Translations under genes and position numbers: made by a program
Notes under the pieces: generated by a model
Database searches by the model: none
Told to the model about the DNA's origin: nothing
Seen by the model: the letters and a program-made list of their open reading frames with translations, nothing else
DNA from: Dipteris shenzhenensis
Taxonomy: Eukaryota > Polypodiophyta > Polypodiopsida > Gleicheniales
Assembly (NCBI GenBank): GCA_047967505.1
Contig: CM106540.1
Length of the DNA: 64,000 nucleotides
Strand: one strand, 5' to 3'
In this document: positions 1 to 11,049 of the stretch, piece after piece
How positions within the stretch are numbered: position 1 is the stretch's first letter
Layout: each line of letters starts with the position of its first letter

Positions 1-582
1 CTCATATGTACATCCACAGGGTGGAGGCATGTGTCTTGTGTGAGCTCTGACCTCCTCGTGCTCCTCCTGGTCTCTGTCCTCTGGTATAGCGTGTGCCTGA
101 GCTCTATCAGGCTGGGCTCTATCACGCTTCGGTCTGTGCTGATGGTCTCTGAGGTAGTCTCGTCGAAGCATAGTGGCCTCCCTGACATAAAGAGCTAGGC
201 AATGCTGATCCTCGTAGTCCATCACTCGTGAGAGAGGTCCAAAGCCATCCGTGAAGAGACAGTGGAATCTACCTCTGAGCTCATAATATAGCGGGCATCT
301 GCAAATGAAGTGCTCCTCTGACTCCACCTCTCCCATGGTGCAACAAGGGCAGATCCTGGTCTCTCGGCCTGGTCGCCGTCCATCCTCCATGCGTCGCATC
401 CTACCAGCCTCTATCTCGAGCTGATGCGAAGAGACTCTAAGCTGGCCAAGGGCAATCCTCAGTGAGTGGGAGAGAGAAAGCATAGGCTTTCTAGAGTTGC
501 AGAGGTGCTGGGCAGGCATCTGCACGCTCGTGGGAGGTGGCAACCTACGGGTGCTCTGACTGCAGTTCCTGTTTGGACTTCA
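1..582 (-). pseudogene. LINE reverse transcriptase C-terminal fragment, runs off left edge
   Basis: An open minus-strand frame runs from about 582 to position 1 with no stop (about 194 codons). It reads LRVSSHQLEIEAGR near 430-400, then a cysteine/histidine cluster ICPCC...EEHFICRCPLYYE near 355-290. This order is typical of the C-terminal zinc-binding end of LINE reverse transcriptases, which follows the RT and thumb. No RT catalytic motif is in view, so only the tail is present; the upstream side ends in a stop at about 583. The same family recurs on the plus strand at 62.8 kb (YYEIRGRYRCLF). Assignment to LINE is an inference from the motif style; the exact clade is unknown. Confidence 0.6.
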
Positions 583-1862
583 GTGACCGTTTTTTTGAGT
601 TTGTAGCTGCCCTTGAGATTGTTGGCAGCCCTTGAACCCTCTTACGGGTTACTCTGTGTGGTGGGGTCGATTCAATGTGCTGACTCTTGAAACCAGTGGT
701 TGGGTTACCTTTGTGGGGAGTCAATCTAATGTGTCTTCTGGTGTCTGGACCATGGGGGGGTGTTGGAAGTATATGTGTCATCCAAAACCCCCACGTGGTG
801 CCTTGGTTGATGGAATAAAAAAGGGAGCTAAAAGACCCTTGGTACACAAGTAGGGTACGTGGCATTGGTGAATATATATATCCCATATACAAATGTGTAT
901 TCAAGTGGGTCTTGTATAAATGAAAGGTGAAGACCCTCCTCAGTCATCCCAGCCGGCTCTTTTGGATGACCGAGGAGGCAGCGTGGCTAGGAGGCGGGGT
1001 GTGGGACCCCCATACTCCGCGCTTCTTTGGCTGCCATGTGGCAGCATCTAGCAGTGGTGGGCAGATTTTCTAACAAGTTTTGTTTGGATGGTTGTCCTAT
1101 ATCAAGCCTGGCCAACTCCAGGATGTTTGCGTCTCTCTCCGTAGACGTATGAGCTGGCCATGCATCTATGCTTAGGCTTGAGCATTTGGTCATATGTTTG
1201 AACTTTCAGCCATGAGGGTCCTTAGTTTAACCTCTGAACCATGCTCAGACTTTAGCCTCTGAGATTTTATGGGATGAACAGTCTGGATGTTGCCATCATT
1301 GTCACTCACCCTAGCTTCGAAGGGGGTTTTGTTGGAAACCGGAGTTCTAGTGTGAGTTTCCTAGAGTTCTAGAGTGAGATTCTCCTAAAGTTGTGTGGTT
1401 GTGAAGAGTCCTTGGGCCACTTGTGCAAGTGGACCAAGTCTTGTCTAGATTAAATTCTAGTGTGTGACATCACATGTGAGGTCAGGAGATATTCCTCTAG
1501 TTACCTCACTTGTGATGTAGAGTGTGAGGCTGCCCAGCCTATAAAGGAGGCTCATTGTACTGGTTTTACATTTGAGTCTATCACATCTACTTGTGCCTCA
1601 TTCTCTGTGTTGCATCATGTGATTGCTGGCACTCTCTCCCACTCCATGTATTCCTACAAAACGTGTGTTGATGTCACATTTATTAGAACATATGCCCATG
1701 AAATGGTCTACACCCATCAATGGGCACTGATAGGATGCTGTGCATGGTATAGTGGTGGTCCTATGCATGCTATAGTGCTGGTGTTGACGTGAAGGAACGG
1801 TATTTTTTCCACTCAGCTTTTTGCTCAGATAGATAGCATTTCAAGAGATCTAGCTCTGACTA
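583..1862. other. No gene recognised; two possible LTR starts
   Basis: Short frames here match nothing I know. Two spots look like polypurine tract plus LTR start on the plus strand: a run of seven G at 754-760 followed by TGTTGG at 761, and AGGGGGTTT followed by TGTTGG at 1330. A TATAAA at 1540-1545 would suit an LTR promoter starting at 1330. No matching second LTR or primer-binding site is visible, so these stay candidates. Confidence 0.3.
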
Positions 1863-2105
1863 GGGGTGAAAAGAAGAAGAAAAATCCAACTTTGTCCCCA
1901 CGTTGTCAAATAATGCTCTCGAAAACAAGGTGGTCATCCAGGCGTCTTGATCAATTACTATTGATTTGGGAGGCCCATGGTGCTTGAAGATCTTTGCCAT
2001 CAATAGCTTTGCCGTGTGGTCCACTTTGAGGGCCTTCTTGATAGGAATGAAGTGAGCTTGCTTGCTGAACATGTCAATAATAGTCCAAATCCCATCATTT
2101 CTGTT
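1863..2105 (-). pseudogene. Ty3/gypsy integrase core fragment
   Basis: About 81 residues of the integrase catalytic core: the first aspartate region (TIIDMFSKQAHFIP), the linker KIFKHHGPPKS and the second aspartate region (VIDQD), then GTKLDFSSSFHP, where the fragment stops just before the PQTDGQxER segment that carries the catalytic glutamate. The frame continues upstream to 2549, but those residues are not integrase, so the fragment has an abrupt boundary near 2105. It differs from the neighbouring integrase at 3.0-4.4 kb, so two separate gypsy insertions decayed here. Non-functional. Confidence 0.75.
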
Positions 2106-3009
2106 CTTCGATCTAGTAGATATAAGATGAAATCCGGGCATGCAACGAAGCTGCGTGAGTGAGAGAGATGAAGGGAAGATAGAAATCTGAGATATGGAGC
2201 TTGAGAGATCTATATGGAAGCTGAGAGAGATGGAGCTAACAAGAGCTGTGAAAAGAGTTGAAAATTGTAAAAGAAAGCTGCTGAAACAGCAACCCCAAAC
2301 CTCTACTGTGAGCTGGGCTATGGTGCTGCGTGGACACCTTCCGGGATCACCCTTAGGGACTGCTGAACTTATGGCTGTCTTGCAGGTGGATTTTGGAAGG
2401 GATGAGGCTGCACCAGGATGGAAACTGAGGGGAGCTGGATGAGAAGTGAGGGCAGCAAGCCCCCCTTTAAATAGGGGGCTGTGGGGCTTGTAGGGCTGAG
2501 CCAACCAGCCAGAAATTGGCCGACCAGGCAGTCGGCTGGTTGGGCTCACATCCCCACCCCTTTGATGCCTAGGGAGGGGTGTAGGGCAGTCCTTCCCCAG
2601 CCCATTTTCCCTTGCTGGGGAACTCCTTGGTCCAGCTCTTTGGGGGCCCTTTTGGGCTCCTAACCTAGGATGAGACCTAGACCTAGCTAAAATTCTAAGA
2701 CGGAAACACTAACGTACTGTTCTCCATTGGGTACTACTAAACGATGACTTGATTTCTGACATGACCTAAGGTTGAGACACTAAACTACGTAGCTCTTGTC
2801 TGACTGTCCCTGGACAAGGGCTTACAATGGGGTCATGGCATACGACAAAATATCCTATCATAGGAACTATGTGCACTTTGTCGATGAAGCTAGTTGTCAC
2901 CTTGCACCCAAGTGCAGGGGTGCATGTGACATTCCCTCCTTAACTTGGCCGCAACTGCATGGCCTCCAAATAGTTCGCCAATATTTGTGGAACTCCTAGA
3001 AGAAACCTT
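2106..3009. other. No gene recognised; inverted repeats
   Basis: Holds a purine-rich stretch (2160-2270), a short palindrome around TTTAAATA at 2461-2480, and a hairpin with arms 2499-2511 (GAGCCAACCAGCC) and 2535-2548 plus an inner stem CCGAC/GTCGG. Frames at 2194-2442 and 2481-2663 show no recognisable domain. It may be LTR or 5'UTR remnant of a retroelement. Confidence 0.3.
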
Positions 3010-4450
3010 CGTCTAGTCTCACAGCTTCATGGGTTCCTCGATCTTGAAACTTCATGTAGAGTTCTTGGATCCGGTGTCCTAACCTATGCTTCCATTTGTG
3101 GAGGAGAATCTGCTCTGGCTCAATGACTTCTTCCTCATCGATCACCTTGGGCTGCTGCTCATCGTTGATTTCGCTGAGTGCTGGGCCATATATATGACTT
3201 CAACCACGCCACATGAAAGATATTATGCATCGTCCAACTGTCTGGTAACTGCAGCCTCCTAGAGACATCGTTGATCTTCTTAATGATGGGGAATGGCTCG
3301 AAACTAATGAAGGATAAGCTAGGGCATTGCTTGCTCACATGTTTTAGTCTTTGCTTTATAATCCTTAGATAAACCCAATACCCTCTTTATAATTGACATC
3401 TTGGCGGGACTTATTGGCTTGGCGTGTGTACATTGCTTTGTGCTTTGGCGAGGCGATCTCGGTGATCTCGGCCATGGATTGTGTAGTTTTATTGGCTTCG
3501 AGAGATGGGGATATCATCTTGGTGAGTAGTAAAGAGAATCTCTTGTCAAAAGTGGCTTCATAAGGGGTACTCCTAATACTTGAAGAATAGGTATCATTCA
3601 ATGTGGCCTATACTCATGGAAGGTATTGCTCCCACTTGGACTGCGCATCATGATAATACAATTTTAGTACATCAAAAGACAATTGATTATATCTCTCGGA
3701 TTGCCCGTCGGTTTGCGGATGAAAAGCACTGGACATCTGGAGCTTGGTGCCAAAGTTTTCGAACAGAGCCCTACATAGATGTGATGTCATGTGGTAATGG
3801 TCCATGGCAATCCTCCAATCCGGTACCAATACTTAATAAATAAGCGGGCTACGTCTTCTGTGCTGACCGTCTGCTTGCACTGAATGAGCATACAAAATTT
3901 TCTAAAATGATAAACAATGGTTAGACATTGAGTGTTTCACGTACCTACAGGTGCGGGTACGGGTCCCATAAAATCCATCCTGATGTCTTGGAAAGGACCT
4001 TCGAGGATCGGTAAGGGCTGAAGCAATCTTGCTGCCTTCTGGTGGGACACTTCTACCTTTTAGCAGATTTGGCATCTCTACACATAACTATATACATCTT
4101 CCGCATTTTGGGCCAATACAAATATCTCTCTAGTTTCCCCAATGTACTACTAATGCCTCTATGGCCGCTTGTGAGGGCATCATGACACCAGACTCTGCGG
4201 AGTCTACGTACTATGTTTTCATAGAGTCAAGGTCTTTCCCTTGAATCTCGAGTACTGTGGCCTTTTCTATTGTCTGAATGGAGGCTTAGAGCGTTGGCGA
4301 TGGGGTTATTCTTTCCAGGACATATTCAATCATTGCCCCGCATTGTTGAAAGATCTGACTCCATCGGGATTGCCGATCGCTCCGCTAGGAGCTGGGCATT
4401 GTTTGCAACTACTTTAAGACTTGGTGGTCTGTCTTGACTGTGAAGGTCCG
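3010..4450 (-). pseudogene. Ty3/gypsy chromovirus pol remnant (RNase H, integrase, chromodomain-like end)
   Basis: Read on the minus strand from 4450 to 3010 across several frameshifts and stops. Near 4440-4310: RNase H remnant (LLAER...MESDLSTMRGNDEYVL). Near 4140-4000: zinc-binding/linker remnants and the PFQDIRMDFMGP entry to the integrase core. At 3829-3614: core end with SSAFHPQTDGQSERYNQ, where the E of QSER is the catalytic glutamate; 3601-3365 continues the C-terminal part (NDTYSSSIRSTPYEA). Near 3150-3000: VIDEEEVIEPEQIL...RIQELYMKFQDR, which resembles a chromodomain. The 5' part (gag, protease, RT) is absent. A decayed chromovirus-type gypsy copy. Confidence 0.7.
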
Positions 4451-6252
4451 TCCATACATGAACGGGTTTCAGTGTTTTAATGCTTGGATGACGTTGATAA
4501 AACAAAAGATAATCTTCAGACTGGAAGATATTGAGGCCGGGGCAATCATGGAAGCAGAATTGCAGTGTGTTATGGCTCCAAGTGACATTAGCTTAGCACA
4601 CCATCCAGAGCATGGATCCAAAATTACAAGAAACATGCCAGGCACAAACTCATTGAAATCTTTCCCAGACACAAAGTAGAATGCCCACGAACCACCAATC
4701 CCAAAAACAAAAAGCAATCTCAAGATAACGAACACCCACAAGCACCTTCTGACAGCACAAGAAACATCAAAATATAGGAAATGAACCCACAGCTCATTGG
4801 GAAAAGTCTCTCTATATCTGCATCAGGAACCAACCACGTACAGCTTCACAGATGTCTTCTTTTCTCAGACCAAATTGCACATGGAGCCAGCAAGAAAACT
4901 CTTCTAATGACCTACACAAGTCACCAATCAAGCTTTCTCGTCAACTCAGCAACCCACCAATCACGTGGTCGTAGGTAGATCCATAGACAAATCAGCCCCT
5001 GTATTAAACTGCCTCTGCCTTATCGCCATCCAGTCACTTCAGAAGAGCAACCAAGGAGAATCTCAAACCAACTCTCAAATCTAGTAATTTAGCCAGCAAC
5101 TTGACAATCTCTTGACTCAACACAATTCAATCAATCATTTGGCATACTGATCATTCTCATGCCACACCAACGGATGAAATACACCAGCAGCAAGTCGTTC
5201 TTCTCTCTTACTATCATGAAAACATAGTCAATTAGAGAATGACGTAGGAGCACCTTTCAATTCAACAGCAAGAACATTTTACCTTCGATCGTGAAACCAT
5301 TGTTGTGAACTAGCCCATCACTCAAGCCTTCTTCTCAGGAAATATCCCACGATCAAATCAGCAAATGATCACAACAACAAGAACGTATCGCAAAGAAGTC
5401 GTTCAGTTCCCTTAGAACGAATCACAATCAGCAACTGGCCTTTCATTACCCTCACGATGAGTCTAGCTCCCTTAGAACACCATTGTTGAAGAAGACTAGG
5501 ACGTCATGCTGAACTGCGTTTCTTTGCAACCATACTTCTTCCTTCTCCCATCGCACGTCTCGATTTCTACGATGTTAGCCTCTCTCTCATTTGCATGCCA
5601 ACCCCCTTCTTTAGACAACCATAGATCCATCACCCTTTTGGAAACTCTAGCAATCTTCCACCACGTAACATGGCAGCTCCCCACTTCCTTTGAGCGTTGC
5701 ACGTGATCACGTAGCCAGCTTGCACATCCATGTAAAACTCCGACATTTGCTGGCCACCTCATCTCATGAATTAAACCACTCTCTTTCCCTTTCCCAAAAA
5801 ACATACACCAAGGCAAAAAATGCCCCACATTCACATTCCCTTCAAGCCAGCACTTACCCACAATCTATCACATATAATGAACCCATCCTTGACACACGGG
5901 ATACGCATATGAGCCCCAACAAATGGAAACCACTCAAAACAAAGGAAACCCAAGACACAAGGTAATAAAAGAACATATATCAAGTCACACACAAAAAACT
6001 CCGTCACACATTGGATACCACAAATGCTCTGGATATGGATGTACCCACACCCACACTGCTTCTCATCATTTTCCATGTGCCCTTGCAAAAAAACATTTTG
6101 AAATTTATCTTGAAATATATACAGCCATTCATCATAGTTCCAGAGGTAGTCTCTGGTATCCCATAACCCAGACCAAAACATAAAAGTGCATATCTATGTG
6201 TCTAGCCTTTATTATGTACAGTGCACAAGAGCTTACTACATTTTCGACCTAT
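4451..6252. other. No gene recognised; probable 3' flank/LTR of the gypsy element at 8966-10785
   Basis: No frame here shows a known domain on either strand. The gag-only element at 6258-8960 duplicated CATAT, so before that insertion the sequence ending at 6257 joined directly to 8966, which is the 3' end of a minus-strand gypsy pol. The right part of this stretch is therefore probably the 3'UTR or LTR of that gypsy element; I cannot fix its ends. Confidence 0.35.
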
Positions 6253-6257
6253 CATAT

Positions 6258-6601
6258 TTTAGAATCCCATAGGATAGAATAGATGCATCTTGCAAGAGGT
6301 GTGAGAGCACAATGAAAGAAAGATGATAGTTCTCTATTATGATTGTGAGAGAGAGGTCTCTCTCTTATAGAAAGGGGGAGAAGGTAATACCTTCCCTACA
6401 TAGTGGCAATCAGCTCCTACATCAGTGGGAATCAATCCCTACATTAGTGGGATTGCCTTTGTCTTACATCATCACTTAGGTCACACACTAGACACATCAT
6501 AGCACTTGATGTGCCTTTACAACACACACAAACACACATGTGACTCCCCTAGATGCACACATGCACCATAGAGCAAGCCCTTGATCATACTTACCCCAAC
6601 A
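6258..6601 (-). repeat. 3' LTR of gag-only element 1
   Basis: Pairs with 8618-8960 over its whole length. Ends in CCCCAACA on the plus strand (TGTTGGGG on the element strand); the outer end reads TTTAGAATCC where the partner has TGTAGAATCC, so the terminal dinucleotide is mutated here. Flanked outside by CATAT. Confidence 0.93.
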
Positions 6602-6617
6602 AACCCCCCCTCAAGGG
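6602..6617 (-). promoter_or_regulatory. Polypurine tract of gag-only element 1
   Basis: On the element strand reads CTTGAGGGGGGGTT directly upstream of the 3' LTR. Such tracts prime plus-strand DNA synthesis. A run of seven G is shared with two other short elements in this window. Confidence 0.8.
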
Positions 6618-6892
6618 GTTGCCTCTTGAAGTATCAAGGATACATCTAGTCTCATAGTTTCTCAAGCCATCTCATGGTGGTCAAGGATTAATCTATGGCT
6701 AGGATCTCATGCTAGCAAGGGTTCCGAAGGGTGTGAAATTCACAGAAATGGGATAGTCAAAACACATATCACATGGCCTACATCATATGGTGACCAGAGG
6801 TGATTTACATAACATTTTTTTTTTGGAGTACTACTCCAGGCAGAGAACCTCAAAATTTGACCAAGTGATGATAAACAAAAAAGACAAAGTGC

Positions 6893-7747
6893 CTAAAAAG
6901 CATAGTCTTCATCATGTGGAGACTCATCAAATGAAAGTAGATTGGCAGTTTTTGACTTTGTAGTTTCTTCCTTTTTGGCATTACAATACTTTTCATGGTG
7001 ATTGTTTTTGCCACAATGTTTGCAAGGATTGATCTTGAAGCAATCTTTTGAGAGGTGATTAGTCTTCCCACAATGTCTGCAAGGTGAAAGCTTGCCCTTT
7101 TGAGTTTTTATGGCATAGGCTGTGTCATTGCCTCTCTGGTAGGCTGTGTCATTGCCTCTCCGGAGTTCCATGTGCCTTTCTTCTTCTTGAAGAGCAGTAA
7201 TAAGACCTTCAAGAGTAGGATTAGGAAGATTTTTCAGAGTGGTAACAACATGATCATAATCTTCAAGCATACTTTTGAGCAATATTGCCATTGCATCATC
7301 TGTAGTGATTGGAGAGTTGATAGAAGCAAGTTGAGTCATGAGACTCCCCATGTAATTGACATGGGCAGCCAAGGGAGTGCCACAAGCCATCTTCAATTCA
7401 AAGAAAGCAAATTTAAGTGACAATTTTGAGATGTGAGAGCTAGCACCAAAAATAATGTCAAGCTTCTGCCAAGCTTCAGAAGGAGATTCTAAATCAGAGA
7501 TATGATGGATATAGTATCTCCTAAGCCAAGAGCAATGATGCCATAGGCTTTCTCCTCTCTAGCAGGATCTCTTGCCGGGGCGTGTCGGAGCTGAGGATTC
7601 TTCAGCATTAGAGGCTGTTGAAGAAGAAGTTGAAGCAGGTTTGACAAGCCCCCAGAGGTTTTCCCTCATCAATGCAAACTTAATCTTCATCTGCCATGTG
7701 TGAAAGCCTTTACCATTGAACTTATCCATATTCAAGATGGTAGCCAT
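6893..7747 (-). pseudogene. Copia-type gag polyprotein of gag-only element 1 (one stop, one frameshift)
   Basis: Gag capsid/nucleocapsid protein, starting at the ATG at 7747 (MATILNMDKFNGKGF...TWQMKI, the typical UBN2-type gag start). An in-frame TAG after GKRSC near 7559 is followed in frame by REEKAYGIIALGLGD; a frameshift near 7497 leads into ISDLESPSEAWQKL and the 7423-6893 frame (176 residues). Two CCHC zinc knuckles follow: CRHCGKTNHLSKDC (about 7081-7040) and CKHCGKNNHHEKYC (about 7024-6983). A 24-bp tandem duplication at 7116-7163 repeats GNDTAY in the protein. It ends with an acidic tail and DYAF. The role would be particle formation and RNA packaging. Without the stop and frameshift it would be about 285 residues. 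Confidence 0.85.
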
Positions 7748-8603
7748 GAGAGGGTCTAACCCAAAATGGGCAATGTCTACTCTCTTACAAGGCTAGAAAG
7801 AGTTGACGAGCTTCAAAATACAAGCATTTAGAGTAGCAAAGACTTGTAACCAAATTCCATACTACAAATCAATGATGCTTTCACTTACGTGCTTCATAGA
7901 GGTGGCTAAATGAAAGTATTCCAAGCAAATCCAGGTGTAGCAACTTAAAGCAAAGCTGTAGCCATAGTCGTACTGAAGCTATTCAACACTTTAAAACATC
8001 AGAAATGCTAAAGTAGCATCTAATGTAGCATCAAACTCACAACCTTGTCAAAACTGTTCAAAACAGAGGCCTGAACTTGGAGGGTGCAATTCTCACAGCT
8101 CATAGCTCTATTCAAGGGGATTTTTATGCAGGAAGAAAGGCCTTATACCTGAGAAGAGCTACTAGCAAGGAGGGGCGCAATGTTGCGCCAGGTCGCCATA
8201 GCCAGCAACTTGAAAGTTGACTGGTTTTTTTGCTGTTTTTCCCTCCCTGGTGGACCATTTCCCTTCAAATCTGGACAGGAGCTAGCTCATACTGTTGTGC
8301 AAGCTTGGCTCAAAGGAATTTTGGAATGGCTGCTCCAGCAAGTCGCATTGCAAGAAAAGGTGTTAGGATGAAAACGACTGTTGCGCAGTTTTGTGGGCAG
8401 CATTCTCTAATTCCTCTGAAGTGGAAGTTCGCCATATGAAGGGTCTCTCCAGCAAGAAGGACCCTGGGAATGGTTGCTTGTAGGTGGTGAACTCAGCTCT
8501 CAAAGATTTGGGGAAGAAGGAGGAAAATGGAGAAGATGAGAAACTAGTAGTTTATGCTAAAGATAGCATCTAACGCTAGGCTAGGCTAGATCTAGAACCT
8601 AAA

Positions 8604-8615
8604 GCTCTGATACCA
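8604..8615 (-). promoter_or_regulatory. tRNA-iMet primer-binding site of gag-only element 1
   Basis: Element strand reads TGGTATCAGAGC two bases inside the 5' LTR, the standard plant LTR-retrotransposon site complementary to the 3' end of initiator tRNA-Met. Confidence 0.9.
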
Positions 8616-8617
8616 TT

Positions 8618-8960
8618 TGTAGAATCCCGTAGGATAGAATAGATGCATCTTGCAAGAGGTGTGAGAGCACAATGAAAGAAAGATGATAGTTCTCTATTAT
8701 GATTGTGAGAGAGAGGACTCTCTTTTATAGAAAGGGGGAGAAGGTAATACCTTCCCTACATAGTGGCAATCAGCCCCTACATAGTGGGAATCAATCCCTA
8801 CATCAGTGGGATTGCCTTTGTCTTACATCATCACTTAGGTCACACACTAGACACATCATAGCACTTGGTGTGCCTTTACAACACACACAAACACACATGT
8901 GACTCCCCTAGATGCACACATGCACCATAGAGCAAGCCCTTGATCATACTTACCCCAACA
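8618..8960 (-). repeat. 5' LTR of gag-only element 1
   Basis: Plus strand starts TGTAGAATCC and ends CCCCAACA, giving TG...CA termini on both strands. It is followed by CATAT (8961-8965). One base shorter than the partner because of a single deletion in TACATAGTGGG. Confidence 0.93.
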
Positions 8961-8965
8961 CATAT

Positions 8966-10785
8966 TTACCCACACCCAAGACTGCAGACATTCATGTCTT
9001 TCAGCTCTGAGCCGAACATGTGCTTCAATTCAAATGAAACATTTTCATCCATAAGACTTTTTGTTTTGTCTGCTACCATCACCATTGGTCCACACGAGCT
9101 TACTTGCTTGATCTTGACAACATATTTCTCCAATCTTAAACCATTAACCGGATTCTTATGCATCTTGCCATCCAAGTCTTCAAGCTGATATGAGCCATTG
9201 GAGTACCTCTTTAACACACGGTACGGTCCTTTCCACTTGGTCACAAACCTTGTCTTGAAACCAGCTTACTACAATAACGGAGAACTAAATCCCCTTCCTT
9301 GATCTTTTTATCCTTGTATTTCAGATTTACCTTTTGCTGCTTTTTCTCCTCAGGCACTGCATGGTGTTCTACAGCTTTCTGCCTATCCAACTGAGCTTCA
9401 TGCATGTCAAGCAATCGATTCTGATAAGCTGTACTTGGCTTTTCTTCCATCTTCATCAGCAGCTGGAGAGCTGGAATCTCTACCTCTAGTGGCAATAGTG
9501 TTTCCTTCCCATAAATTAAAGGAAAAGGTGAAAACTGAGTTCCCTCTTTTACTGCAATCCTGTATGCCCACAAAGCTGAAGGTAAAGCCAGATCCCAACT
9601 CTTCTCATTAGTCCTCATCATCTTAGCCATGATATTTGAAACTTCACCATTAAAATGCTCATTCATAGCATTACATTGGGGGTAATAAGGAGTAGCATAT
9701 CTGTGCTTGATTTTCAGTTTATCACAGAGCAAATCCATCAACACTCCTAAAGCCAGGTCCCTTGTCAGACACCAATTCTAAGGGCACGCCATAATGACAA
9801 CAGATATCCTCATACACAAACTTGCAAACTGATTTTGCATTTACTGCTCGTACCGCTTTAGCTTCAGCCCATCTAGACAAATAATCAACAGCTGTGAGTA
9901 GGTAACAGTTCCCTCTCGCAGTCATTGGTAGTGGACCAACAGCATCGATCAAAAATATTAAAAGCAATCACTACATTTCTTCGTTTTGGATGCAAGATCC
10001 TTTTTCCCATGTGTTGATACTGAAAACAAGACATACACCAATGTCTTATATCTGTCTGTAAGGAAGGCCAAACATAGCCTTCTGTCAAAATCTTCCTTAA
10101 CATGATCTTAAATGCAAAATGACCACCACAGATGCCTTCATGATTTGCTTCTAGTATATGCTGGATCTCCTCACGCCAAGGTACTCTTCTGAGTATCATG
10201 TCAGCTCCTTTCATGAATAAAACATCACCAATCAAACAATAAGGTTGACTTGTCTTCACGAACCTATATCTCTTTTTTTGGGAACTTCTTCAGGAACTTT
10301 TCCAGACAACAAAAACTTTTCCACCAAAGCCAAGAATTCTCTACCCCTATAAAGAGGTTCCTGTACTTTCACTGCTTGTATATGTGGCTCAGCCAACCCT
10401 TGGGCAGCATTATGAGCCTCCAAGTTTAGACTCCTCTCTACATGATGCAAGCTCCAGGCCTCAAGCTGTCTCAACTGCTTCCTAATGACATTCAGCCAAC
10501 TCCTTAAATGCAAATGCTTTGTCTCCCAGACTCCCAAGATTTGCTTGACAACTATTAAGGCATCACCCTTGATCATTAATCTCTTGATTCCCATACTGAT
10601 ACATACCTTCAAGCCTTCATATAATGCTGCATATTCAGCTTCATTATTACTGCATGCTTTAAGCTGAATACCCAATTTTTGAATCTGGATCATGCACAAC
10701 AACAACTCTTGAGGCTTTATTCAAGCTCTTCTTAAAAGACCCATCAAAAAACAGGGTATATGCATTATCTAATGGCTGCTCTTCC
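8966..10785 (-). pseudogene. Ty3/gypsy pol 3' half: second RNase H, integrase, GPY/F end
   Basis: Read from 10785 down. RNase H type I starts at FFDGSFKKS (about 10750) and continues with NNEAEYAALYEGLK (10705-10256); NNEAEYAAL is the form seen in the extra RNase H of plant Tat/Athila-type gypsy elements. Next come the HHCC zinc module (HEGICGGHF...CMSCFQ, 10259-10000), the catalytic core with AVDYLSRWAEA and LVSDKGPGF (9967-9722), the NEHFNGEV segment holding the glutamate, and the GPY module TKWKGPYRVLKRYSNGSYQL (9244-8966). At least three frame changes break it. RT and gag are missing because the copia element starts at 10786. Mobile-element debris, not functional. Confidence 0.85.
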
Positions 10786-11040
10786 TGTGAGAGATTGGAG
10801 AGAGAGAGAGAGCAAGAGAGTGAGAGCTTGAGAGCTGAGTTGCAATAGAAGAGTGTAAAGAGTACAACTCAAAGAGTGAGAGATAAGGTTTTGTCCTAGT
10901 GACAAACCTTAGTAGTCACTAACCATAGTTAGTGAACTAACTGCGGTTAGGGGGGAAAACCTCTTAAAGAGGGAAAAGTGTCCCTAACTAGCTTATTAAA
11001 TTACATTGGTCACTACTGAATTATATCTATAATTCTAACA
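10786..11040 (-). repeat. 3' LTR of the copia element
   Basis: On the element strand it starts TGTTAGAATTATAG right after the purine tract (complement of 11041-11051). The far end near 10786 (TGTGAGAGATTGG on the plus strand) is set by where the gypsy RNase H homology stops, so it could be off by a few bases. It includes a GA-rich stretch at 10797-10840. No second copy is in the window. Confidence 0.7.
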
Positions 11041-11049
11041 CCCCTTTGT

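Larger units (their letters stand above)
6258..8960 (-). mobile_element. Complete gag-only LTR retrotransposon 1 (non-autonomous)
   Basis: A 2.7-kb element with two near-identical LTRs (6258-6601 and 8618-8960), a 5-bp target-site duplication CATAT at 6253-6257 and 8961-8965, an initiator tRNA-Met primer-binding site and a G-rich polypurine tract, all in minus orientation. The only coding region is a copia-type gag with two zinc knuckles; no protease, integrase, RT or RNase H is present between gag and the 3' LTR. This matches the published idea of terminal-repeat retrotransposons with only a GAG domain, which must borrow enzymes. About eight differences separate the LTRs by eye (roughly 2%), so the insertion is fairly recent. 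Confidence 0.9.

Noticed and set aside
1860-2549. A 229-residue minus frame as one gene
   Set aside because: Only the last 81 residues are gypsy integrase; the rest is unrelated sequence that happens to be open.
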